The translations under genes and the position numbers were made by a program. Below are positions 1 to 7,252 of a stretch of DNA of 10,127 bases, in pieces. The stretch spans positions 1 through 10,127 of the forward strand of contig CAKOGP040002077.1 of the NCBI GenBank assembly GCA_933822405.4. The letters run 5' to 3'. A model generated the notes under the pieces. The model did no database searches, had not been told where the DNA came from, and was given only the letters and a program-made list of their open reading frames with translations. Origin of the DNA: Cylindrotheca closterium (lineage: Eukaryota; Bacillariophyta; Bacillariophyceae; Bacillariales; Bacillariaceae). Each line of letters opens with the position of its first letter. Position 1 is the stretch's first letter.

Positions 1-339
1 TGCAGCTCATTCACCAACTTCTTTCACAACCTCTTTGGTACGTAGCTTTCCACTGTCCTGCTACTGTACCTTCTTTGCATACGTACTTGGGCGTTCCGAT
101 CAGTCCGTCCTTCGCTAGCCAACACCTACTGTACAGTGTTTCGTTTCCGATCGTGACTTTTTTTCACGAAAAATCCGAATCGCCCGAACTTTTCGGGTCC
201 GTACGTCATCCGATATATCAGGGTTGCGAATGAATGATGAAGGAATTGAAATCGACCGCGCCTCCCAAATTACAATCTAAATCGCCAATGCTGCTTTGCT
301 ATAAAAAATAAGAATTTTAACTGTCACCACAACGTCACG
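1..339. other. Intergenic region / CCT7 upstream sequence
   Basis: No supportable gene is seen here. One frame is open from position 2 to 117, but it has no start and no recognisable protein similarity, so an exon of a neighbouring gene cannot be confirmed or excluded. The stretch contains a 10-bp palindrome (actgtacagt, 128-137), a small hairpin (cccgaa 183-188 with ttcggg 192-197) and an A/T-rich element just before the CCT7 start. It presumably carries the CCT7 promoter. Confidence 0.5.
300..310 (+). promoter_or_regulatory. TATA-like A/T-rich element upstream of CCT7
   Basis: The sequence tataaaaaata ends 29 bp before the CCT7 ATG at 340. It matches a TATA box by composition, but at that distance it would leave almost no 5' leader, so it may simply be A-rich 5' UTR. 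There is no independent evidence for a transcription start. Confidence 0.2.
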
Positions 340-2187
340 ATGAATCAAATGGGAATGAGACCGGGAATTATCATCCTTCGGGAGGGTACAGACTCATCTC
401 AGGTAAGATGGTTTGGTTATTGCGATCTGCTTTTTACATATTGAAAATTTACAGTGTTGTTTCTTCTTGTAATTTAGGGAACACCTCAACTCGTGAGCAA
501 CATCAATGCCTGCCAAGCAGTTGCTGATGCTGTGAGAACAACACTTGGACCTCGTGGTATGGATAAACTTGTTGCAAAAGGAAACAATACTACCATCAGT
601 AACGATGGAGCAACAATCATGAAGCTGCTCGAAATTGCGCACCCTGCAGCAAAGACACTCGTGGATATTTCCATGAGTCAAGATTTGTCAGTAGGTGACG
701 GAACAACATCTGTTGTACTTCTTGCAGCGGAAATATTGTCAAAACTTAAACCACTCGTAGAAGAGGGACTATCTCCAACTCGCATGATTCAGACAATTCG
801 AAGAACTGGAAAACAAGCTGTGCAAAAGGTGAAAGACATGGCGATTTCCCCTGACCAGCAAACAATGCTTTTGAAGTGTGCTAGCACTGCTCTCAATAGC
901 AAATTGATTTCTTCTCATCAAGATCTGTTTGCTCCAATGGTCGTGTCTGCAGTTACTAAGCTCCACGAATCCGGTAATGTTGACGAGATTGCCGATTGGA
1001 TTGCAATCAAGCAGATTCCTGGAGGAGACGTCCGATCTTCCTTTTTGGTGGAAGGCGTTGCATTCAAAAAGACTTTTTCGTACGCTGGGTTCGAACAAAT
1101 GACAAAACGATTTGAGAAACCCAAGATCCTGTTGTTGAACGTTGAGCTTGAATTGAAGTCAGAGAAAGAGAACGCAGAAGTACGTATATCCAGTCCTTCT
1201 GAGTATCAGTCAATTGTAGACGCGGAGTGGCAAGTGATCTATGACAAGCTGGACGCATGCGTTGCCAGTGGAGCAAACATCGTTCTGTCAAAGCTGCCTA
1301 TTGGAGATCTGGCAACACAGTATTTCGCCGATCGCGGTCTTTTTTGCGCGGGACGTGTTGTTGACGGAGACTTGAAGCGCGTCGCGAAGGCAACCAATGC
1401 TAGTATTCAAACCACAACAAATGGCCTCACAGACGAAGTTTTGGGAACATGTGGATTGTTCGAAGAAAAGCAAGTTGGAGACGAGAGATTTAACTTGTTC
1501 ACGGAATGCCCGTCAACTTTAACTTGTACAGTTGTTCTTCGAGGTGGAACCGAACAGTTCATTGCAGAGAGTGAAAGAAGCATTCACGATGCATTGATGG
1601 TTGTCAAAAGAACAATTCAATCTGGTTCTGTTGTTGCTGGCGGCGGTGCTGTAGAAATGTCTGTCTCCAATTTCTTGAGGCGACGGGCGTTGGAAATCGA
1701 AGGCAAGGAGCAACTCATTGTTTCTGCTTACAGCAAAGCCCTTGAGGTCATCCCTCGTCAGTTGTGTGAAAATGCCGGAATCGATGCCACCGACACGCTG
1801 TCAGCATTGCGACGAAAGCATGCTCAAGATGGCGACGATGCGAAATGGTATGGTGTCAATATCGAGGAAGGAGGTATCACCGACACATTTGAACTTGGAG
1901 TTTGGGAACCAAGCGACAACAAGATGAATTCTTTCGAAGCAGCTACCGAGGCAGCTTGCGTCATCCTTTCAATTGACGAAACGATTATTACCCCACCATC
2001 ACAAGATCCAGGAGCGCAAGCAAGCGGCATGATGGGCGGTGCTGGCGGTCCACCAATGGGTGGAGGTGGCGGGGCTCCCATGGGTGGCATGATGGGTAGT
2101 GCCATGGACATCGCGAATAGTGGTGGTGCTCGTTCGGGGCAGCTCGCTCCTGGCGTCTCATATATGAAGGGGAGAGGAGGAGGATAA
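340..2187 (+). CDS. CCT7: T-complex protein 1 subunit eta (CCT7 chaperonin), two exons
   Basis: Encodes one of the eight subunits of the cytosolic TRiC/CCT ring that folds actin, tubulin and WD-repeat proteins using ATP. Exon 1 (340-402) and exon 2 (478-2187) flank a 75-bp GT-AG intron (gtaaga...ttag, phase 0). The joined protein is 590 residues. The start is chosen because the N-terminus (GIIILREGTDSSQ then GTPQLVSNI) aligns with the eta subunit start, and only this splice supplies it. Group II chaperonin motifs are present: LGPRGMDK (about 44-51), the ATP-binding GDGTTSV (94-100) and GGGAVEM (409-415). Eta-like stretches include VAFKKTFSYAGFE, LLNVELELK, SKLPIGD.ATQYFADR and IPRQLCENAG. The protein is longer than the usual ~545 residues, mainly because of a Gly/Met-rich C-terminal tail from about 538. 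Assignment to eta, rather than another CCT subunit, is confident. Confidence 0.97.
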
Positions 2188-2490
2188 TCAGATTAAGTTC
2201 AGTGACGCTTTTACAAGCTCGTGTCGTGTACACTATTACTAGCTGAGATAGGATAGTGGTTCAAACACACAAATTTTTGCTATATCGATGCAATTCTTGC
2301 AATTCCACGACAGGACGACTGAATAATCGAGATAATTCTTCAGCTTCTTACTCGACACTTCCATTCCTCACTGTTGGGAAATGAATCATCAGCTCCGAGT
2401 CTCACATAAGTGTTATGCCAAAGGGATCCATTTGCAGTACTTCATATTTTATACCGTATGTACGTCAAATTCAACGAATGCCTACCGTCT

Positions 2491-2506
2491 GTACACGTAC
2501 GTGTAC
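2491..2506. repeat. Perfect 16-bp palindrome
   Basis: The sequence gtacacgtacgtgtac equals its own reverse complement. It lies 11 bp before dispersed repeat copy A and about 260 bp before the YebC start. It contains the ACGT core used by many bZIP factors, so a dimeric protein-binding site is possible; that is inference. Confidence 0.6.
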
Positions 2507-2517
2507 GGTACACCAGT

Positions 2518-2580
2518 CATCGTCTTGCGGTCAACCCACCCCGCCTATCGGTCGCACGTAAACGAGCGAAGGGTCTCCCT
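2518..2580. repeat. Dispersed 63-bp repeat, copy A
   Basis: This segment matches 8426-8488 in the same orientation at 58 of 63 positions. The first 26 bases are identical and five substitutions follow. Flanks on both sides differ, so the repeat ends abruptly. No terminal inverted repeats or target-site duplications are visible around it. It may be a short family member or a fragment of a larger genomic repeat. Confidence 0.85.
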
Positions 2581-2605
2581 CTAGCTAGCCCTCTCTAGCT
2601 AGCCA

Positions 2606-2634
2606 GTTGAAGTTGATTGGGACCTGACTTCAAC
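2606..2634. repeat. Short inverted repeat (8-bp stem)
   Basis: The arms gttgaagt (2606-2613) and acttcaac (2627-2634) are perfect reverse complements around a 13-base loop. It lies in the YebC upstream region. A role is unknown. Confidence 0.4.
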
Positions 2635-2768
2635 CGACGAATTACAGACTCAAGATGTCGCATTTTAAAAATTAGAAGTGTCGAGTGTTCGTTCGTCACA
2701 GACACCCACCACTCACCAAGAAAATTTGACGGGCCGTTCTATTGCTGGTCTATCGAATGATATAGAAA

Positions 2769-4028
2769 ATGAGATCCACAATTACCTTTATTCTCTCCAC
2801 ACTTCTGATCCATAATGTGACACCATTCTCTCCGGTTCAACAACCAGGAGCCGTCGCTAAGACCAACGGTAGACTTCAACCTCTTTTCATGGGACGAGCA
2901 GCTGCTGTTCGTGCTGCAACCAAGTCGAAGACTGATGCCAAGAAAGCTAAGACTAATGGTGAGTGGCCTGGGATTCTACGATATCAAAGAGTCGGTCAGT
3001 AAAAAAACGTGTAAGAGTCAGCTAGTGGGAAGCGGGATATCTTGGAGTTTCGCATTTCTTTCGACCAGTTGTCACATTGTTTGACAAACGGGAAGCATAA
3101 TAGTATGACTGGTGGTGGTTGGAGCTGCATTGTCGCATACACGGTGCGGTGGCTTGGACAACACCTGTCATTTGCCTTTTCGGTAACGACTTACACCATC
3201 ACTTTCTTCGTCTCGGTAGCTGTTTTTGGAAAGAGGATTATCATGGCTGTCAAGCAAGGCGGAAGTCCCGACCCAAATGCAAACAGATTGCTTGGCGACA
3301 TCATTAAGCAAGCTAAGGCGGGCAATGTCCCAGTTGATGTAAGGAACTACTATTTTGGATGTGTCTAGCTCTCCTTGATATGTCGAACTTTTCAATTTTC
3401 TCAAAGAATACATTTGCTATTCCAGAACATCAACCGTGCAATCAAACGTGCAACTGAAGGAAATGCAGGAGATTTCTCTGAATCTACATTCGAAGCATAC
3501 GGTTTTGGAGGTGCATCTTTTGGTAAGGAGTATGGTTTCTTGCGGCAGTTGATTATTCCTTTTCCTTACCCCCCAAAAAAACTCTTCATAGTTATCAATG
3601 TGCTGTCTGATAATCCAAACCGAGCAAATGCTGATGTCAGGTCCACTGTAAACAAGCGTCAAGCAAAGATCGCGGAGCAAGGTTCTGTTTTGTTTATGTA
3701 CGACCGCAAGGGAAAGGTTGAAGTGCCTGCCGTACTTGATGAGGAGCAACTATTGGATGCAGCAATTGAGGCGGACATTGACGATTTCCTGTTGCTGGAA
3801 GGAGACGAAGAAGACACATCTGTAGTTTATGTTGAACCCACTGATTCTGCAAACATGCTGGGTGTTGTAAACACTTTAGGATACGAAGAGGCAAAGATGT
3901 CACTTGCATGGGTCACCAAAGCTCCAGTAGAGTGTACAGATGATGACTTCGATAAGAATATGGAAATCATCGAGGCATTGGAGGAACTTGATGATGTTGA
4001 TAGCGTAGAACACAACATGTCAAATTAG
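2769..4028 (+). CDS. YebC/TACO1 family translation regulator, plastid-targeted, four exons
   Basis: Four exons (2769-2958, 3220-3338, 3426-3522, 3592-4028) join into a 280-residue protein. Introns are 261, 87 and 69 bp, all GT-AG, with donors gtgagt, gtaagg and gtaagg. The family includes bacterial YebC/PmpR and mitochondrial TACO1, which act on translation or transcription. Residues 1-19 form a hydrophobic signal-peptide-like leader ending near TPFSP, followed by an acid-free, transit-like stretch to about residue 40. The YebC core then starts at MGRAAAVRAATK, the form seen in plant organellar homologues. Matching blocks include AKTNAVFGKRIIMAVKQGG, DPNANRLL, VPVDNINRAIKRA, YGFGGASFVINVLSDN.NR and the acidic C-terminus ELDDVDSVEHN. 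Secretory leader plus transit region suggests a complex plastid as destination. Splice junctions were set by frame and by alignment to family blocks. Family assignment is firm; plastid rather than mitochondrial location is inferred. Confidence 0.93.
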
Positions 4029-4174
4029 AACACGCATGGATTTATAGAATTTATTGTTTCGAACGAAGAGGGGTGTCATCTCACAATGTCAGACGACGAT
4101 TGAGGTCACGAATTAATCCGTAGGAGTTGGGGGAAGTAAAGGGCGTACTATTTAGGGTGTGCTATTTACCATGC
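4029..4174. other. Convergent 3' intergenic spacer (YebC gene / bioB)
   Basis: 146 bp separate the stop of the YebC gene from the stop of bioB on the opposite strand. Both 3' UTRs must fit or overlap here. No obvious hairpin terminator is expected for a eukaryotic gene, and none was identified. Confidence 0.5.
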
Positions 4175-5467
4175 CTATGCGAACTGCTCCGTCCGAGTCT
4201 TTGTGATAAGAACCTCTCCAGATGCTTCTGCTGGAGCAACCAATGGTCCCTTGTGAGCTGGCTTTCCTCGGAATCCGAACTTTTGGAACATGGCTTGATC
4301 TTCGTCAAATTCAGGGTTGTCCGTAGTCAAAAGCTTGTCGCCATTGAAGATTGAATTTGCCCCAGCTTGAAACATCAGGTACTGTTCTGCATGACTGAAT
4401 GTCATCCTTCCGGCGGATAGCCGAACCATAGTTCGTGGCATCACAATTCTGGCAGTTGCAATCATTCGAGCCATATTGAATGCGTCAACCCGATCAATAT
4501 CCTCGTCATCTCCGAGCGGAGTTCCTTCCACAGATACAAGAGCATTGATGGGTACACTCTCGGGGTGTTCGTCTAGAGTTGCCAAGACATGAAGCAGACC
4601 GACCCGATCGATCTCTTGTTCGCCAAGGCCCAAGATTCCACCACTGCACACACTGATTCCAGCAGCACGAACGTTCGCAATCGTGTTCAATCGATCCTCG
4701 TATGATCGAGTAGTTATGACCTTGGGATAATGCTCTGGAGAGGTATCCAAGTTGTGGTTGTAAGCAGAAAGACCGGCATCCTTCAGCTGCTTGGCTTGCT
4801 CCGCATTCAACATTCCAAGAGTGCAGCAAACTTCGAGTCCCATCGAGTTGACTCCTCGGACCATTTCCAAGATGTGATTGAAGGCGTTCTTCTTGTTGCC
4901 CAGCTCTCTCCATGCAGCACCCATGCAAAAGCGAGTCGAGCCGGCATCTTTGGCTCTTTGTGCAGCCTGAAGCACTTCTTGAACCTTCATCGTTGGGGTT
5001 GGCTTAACAAACGTCTTATGACGCGTCGATTGAGAGCAGTAGGAGCAGTCCTCGGTACATCCACCGGTCTTGATGCTAAGTAGGGTGCACTGTTGTACTT
5101 CCGAAGGGTCCCAGTACATGCGATGCACGACTCCTGCTCGATACATAAGCTCATGGAATGGAAGGTCGTATATCTCTGCGATCTCTTCTTTTGTCCAATC
5201 ATGACGGACAGAAGCTGTTACCCCACCCATTTGGCGCGAGTCTTCCTCGGTGTACAAGCTGTTTCTTTCATATTCGTCGTTTGGTAGACGTTCGCTTTCT
5301 TGTCTTACGGGCGAGTAGCGATCTACGACAACTTTGCTCTCGAAGGTAGGGGCGGCTGCAGTTGAAGTTGAAAACCCTCGAACAGCCCAAAGCTGAGGCA
5401 TCGGAGTCGCCCGTGCCTTCAATCCACGAGGAAGGGAGGTAGCAAGGAAGTGGCCTCTATATGCCAT
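4175..5467 (-). CDS. bioB: Biotin synthase, mitochondrial-type leader
   Basis: Encodes a 430-residue radical-SAM enzyme that inserts sulfur into dethiobiotin, the last step of biotin synthesis. The reading frame is uninterrupted. The radical-SAM cysteines are C137, C141 and C144 (GGCTEDCSYCSQS), which hold the 4Fe-4S cluster. Cysteines expected for the second, sulfur-donating cluster are seen at C181 (FCMGAAWRE), in the CC pair at 214-215 (LEVCCTLGM) and at C274 (SVCSGGILGLGE), with the cluster arginine in VRLSAGR (about 349). The substrate-binding stretch YNHNLDTSPEHYP is at 236-248. About 90 residues precede the core compared with bacterial BioB (~346 residues). The first 35 are rich in Arg, Ser and hydrophobics with no acidic residue (MAYRGHFLATSLPRG...), typical of a mitochondrial presequence. 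It converges with the YebC gene and lies head-to-head with a candidate small gene 38 bp away. Confidence 0.97.
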   Translation of the reverse strand: MAYRGHFLATSLPRGLKARATPMPQLWAVRGFSTSTAAAPTFESKVVVDRYSPVRQESERLPNDEYERNSLYTEEDSRQMGGVTASVRHDWTKEEIAEIYDLPFHELMYRAGVVHRMYWDPSEVQQCTLLSIKTGGCTEDCSYCSQSTRHKTFVKPTPTMKVQEVLQAAQRAKDAGSTRFCMGAAWRELGNKKNAFNHILEMVRGVNSMGLEVCCTLGMLNAEQAKQLKDAGLSAYNHNLDTSPEHYPKVITTRSYEDRLNTIANVRAAGISVCSGGILGLGEQEIDRVGLLHVLATLDEHPESVPINALVSVEGTPLGDDEDIDRVDAFNMARMIATARIVMPRTMVRLSAGRMTFSHAEQYLMFQAGANSIFNGDKLLTTDNPEFDEDQAMFQKFGFRGKPAHKGPLVAPAEASGEVLITKTRTEQFA

Positions 5468-5505
5468 CTTTTGGTTGATATCTGGAGGGTGTTGATGAGC
5501 GAAGA

Positions 5506-5847
5506 ATGCCTCTGGATGCTCCCATGCAAATGCGAACGATGCAATCAGTCCATGACAGCAAATCGGGCCAACAAACGAGCAAGATTGAGATTACATCTAC
5601 CGGTCTGTCCCTGGTCACGAATACCTACAGTACTCTAAACTCGTTAAACCAACAAGGTACGTACGATGTACCGGTACCACATGGTTTTGTATTTGAGTTG
5701 TTTTCTTGAGTAATGTTTCGAACTAACATCACAGCGTACAAACACAAGGGACGTCGTATTCAGAACGGGCTAGACGGAAATGTGGGTATAGTACGACAAG
5801 ATTACGAGACAACAAAAGTGGATGACGAATTTCTTTCTGCTACGTAA
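5506..5847 (+). CDS. Hypothetical 87-residue protein, two exons (new candidate gene)
   Basis: Not recognised as any known family. Exon 1 (5506-5656) and exon 2 (5735-5847) flank a 78-bp intron with donor gtacgt, a CTAAC branch-point-like sequence at 5723-5727 and acceptor acag at 5731-5734. Splicing extends the frame from NSLNQQ through AYKHKGRRIQNG to a stop at 5845-5847, after QDYETTKVDDEFLSAT. The protein starts MPLDAPMQMRTMQS, is polar, and has no signal peptide or membrane segment. The middle is Ser/Thr/Asn-rich (TSTGLSLVTNTYSTLNSLNQQ without its first residue), then comes a basic patch and an acidic end. The frame is not a shadow of a gene on the other strand. The start is the only ATG after an in-frame stop at 5476; M7, M9 or M12 are alternatives. 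Support is structural only: intron signals plus frame continuity. Confidence 0.5.
5657..5734 (+). other. Candidate spliceosomal intron of the hypothetical small gene
   Basis: The intron is 78 bp, with donor gtacgtac, branch-like ctaac 8 bases before the acceptor dinucleotide region, and acceptor cacag. Read unspliced, the frame stops at 5707-5709. Read spliced, it stays open for 36 more codons. Confidence 0.5.
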
Positions 5848-5851
5848 CTTT

Positions 5852-6449
5852 CTACTCGTTCAATGCGGCACGTTTGGCCTTGTGCTTGGCAATGGACGCA
5901 CCAGTGCCTCTGACCTTCTTCCCCTTGTTCTTAGCTTCCTTCATGGCCTTTCTCGAAGTTTCCTTCTTTGTAGAAACTCCCTTCTTGACCATTCGATGCT
6001 TGGGCTCGAACTTGATCATTGATTCTTCGTTGTCGTAGATCAAACAGAATCCTGTGCTCTTGCCTCCTCCGAACTTGGTTCGAAATCCGAACATGACTGT
6101 CAATTTAGCATCGCCCTTGTACATGTTGGCTATAAGGTCTCCTAGCTCCGATTTTGAAACATTTGCCCGACCTGGGTGAATAACATCAACAATCATCTAA
6201 GAGAAAAAATGTTAGAAACAGATGTCGAACACCAGTTGACCCGCACCAACATCTTTAAAATGTCATCCTCCTCGTTTGAACACTACATTGAAAGAGAGTT
6301 AACCCATTCTCTGGAGTGCTCCCGAATCAAAGCAAGCAATATTTCTCAAGACTCCGTTCGACACTTTGTTGTTGGATACACACCTGCTTTCTCGCAAGAA
6401 GGGGATTGCGCTTGAATTTACGGGTCTTGATAATAACAGCGTCGGACAT
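5852..6449 (-). CDS. RPS24: 40S ribosomal protein eS24 (RPS24), two exons
   Basis: Encodes the small-subunit ribosomal protein eS24 of the cytosolic ribosome, 136 residues (human about 133). Exon 1 is 6449-6384 (MSDAVIIKTRKFKRNPLLAR then KQ) and exon 2 is 6196-5852, read on the minus strand. The 187-bp intron (6197-6383) has donor gtgtgt, a CTAAC branch sequence opposite 6211-6215, a T-rich tract and acceptor ttag. The junction is phase 0 between KQ and MIVDVIHPG, as the family alignment requires. Family hallmarks are TIRTRKF-like TRKF near residue 9, the block GFRTKFGGGKSTGF (about 59-72), EPKHR (86-90) and the basic tail KKETSRKAMKEAKNKGKKVRG. The first ATG in exon 2 would give only 114 residues and lose the conserved N-terminus, so the spliced start is preferred. 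Its stop is 4 bp from the stop of the small gene on the plus strand. Confidence 0.97.
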
Positions 6450-6670
6450 CTTTCTCTCTTGTGTGTATGCTTGATGAAATTGTTGTTTCAAAAGGTGACA
6501 ATGATGTTGCTGCGACTTGGCCTCTGTCCAATACGTCCCCCACGACAATAAATTTTGCAAGAAAAAAGTAAATGGTAAGTGCAAAGTCGGATTAATCAAA
6601 CGCATTTTTGTACGTACAGATTTAGTGCTGCTGCTGTGTCTAAAATGGAAATACAGAACACGTCCACTAC

Positions 6671-6703
6671 CCTGGTACCTACAGTAGTGCATGTGGTACC
6701 AGG
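6671..6703. repeat. Inverted repeat with 9-bp perfect arms
   Basis: cctggtacc (6671-6679) and ggtaccagg (6695-6703) are exact reverse complements around a 15-base loop. The site lies about 220 bp upstream of the eS24 start. Its function is unknown; it could be a binding site or a chance hairpin. Confidence 0.5.
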
Positions 6704-6812
6704 TACAAGCTAGTAGAAAGTTGGAAGCTGCTTTGTGAATGACTCAAATTGATGATAAAAAAGATCTGCATCTTAGCGACACCCCAAGTGAATTTCTGGA
6801 CGACCGATTGAG

Positions 6813-6834
6813 TGATTGATCGAATAATCAATCA
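6813..6834. repeat. Inverted repeat with 8-bp arms
   Basis: tgattgat (6813-6820) pairs with atcaatca (6827-6834) around the 6-base loop cgaata. It is A/T-rich and could be a chance structure. Confidence 0.35.
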
Positions 6835-6950
6835 TTCACTTGTTGAGAAATGCAACGGATTGAAACTAGCTTCTTGTTGGTGCTCTGGGTATACCCTTCT
6901 AAAATCCGGGGGACCGTCCATGTAAAGTATCAATAATACCGTAGCACTTC

Positions 6951-7206
6951 ATGGGCGGTGGTTCCTCAGCATTCGTCATCAGTTTTGTCTTAATCATCTC
7001 TCGAGTTGCCGACATGTGCAAGATTTCTGATCGCACCTATCTAATGGCTTTACAAGAGCGACATTTTTAATTTTTGCAGCTTCATCGCATACCAGTCTAT
7101 GTTTAACAGTTACAGTTGGTCCTGCTATTCATCAGCACTTTTATTCCGGAATTTCACGATGGCAATATGCCTTATCGATGATATCTACGAACCTAAATAC
7201 ATATAG
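6951..7206 (+). CDS. Possible small membrane protein (weak candidate)
   Basis: An ATG at 6951 (context cttcatgg) opens a 39-codon frame beginning MGGGSSAFVISFVLIISRVA, which has a hydrophobic segment and an N-terminal Gly that fits a myristoylation signal. If an intron 7016-7079 is removed (donor gtgcaa, acceptor tttttgcag), the frame continues in phase through FIAYQSMF to DDIYEPKYI and a stop at 7204-7206, for 63 residues in all. The acceptor is strong but the donor is poor, and no similarity is recognised. It may be chance. Confidence 0.2.
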
Positions 7207-7252
7207 CACAATCAAAACAAGTATCTTGCACGGAACCAAACGTTTCCTTGTC

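Larger units (their letters stand above)
2188..2768. other. Intergenic spacer between CCT7 and the YebC gene
   Basis: This spacer holds the CCT7 3' UTR and the promoter of the YebC gene. No convincing gene is seen; the short frames at 2381-2598 overlap a repeat and resemble no protein. Structures visible are a 16-bp palindrome (2491-2506), copy A of a dispersed repeat (2518-2580), the 12-mer ctctagctagcc repeated with 14-bp spacing (2579-2590, 2593-2604), and an 8-bp-stem hairpin (gttgaagt 2606-2613 with acttcaac 2627-2634). An A/T-rich stretch near 2664-2675 could serve the downstream promoter, but nothing proves this. Confidence 0.6.
6450..7252. other. Intergenic spacer between eS24 and the desaturase
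   Basis: This spacer contains the eS24 promoter and 5' UTR (minus strand, near 6450-6600) and the 3' UTR of the desaturase. No established gene is seen. It holds two inverted repeats (6671-6703 and 6813-6834) and a weak spliced-frame candidate on the plus strand (6951-7206), listed separately. Confidence 0.5.

Noticed and set aside
1088..1096. tRNA B-box-like ggttcgaac
   Set aside because: It lies inside the CCT7 coding sequence, with no cloverleaf around it. No tRNA was found in the window.
1824..2111. Minus-strand Pro/Met-rich frame opposite the CCT7 tail
   Set aside because: It is the mirror of the Gly-rich tail codons (ggc/ggt give gcc/acc) and has no independent support.
6197..6383. 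Intronic snoRNA in the eS24 intron
   Set aside because: Ribosomal protein introns often host snoRNAs, but no convincing box C with paired box D, nor an H/ACA fold, was seen.
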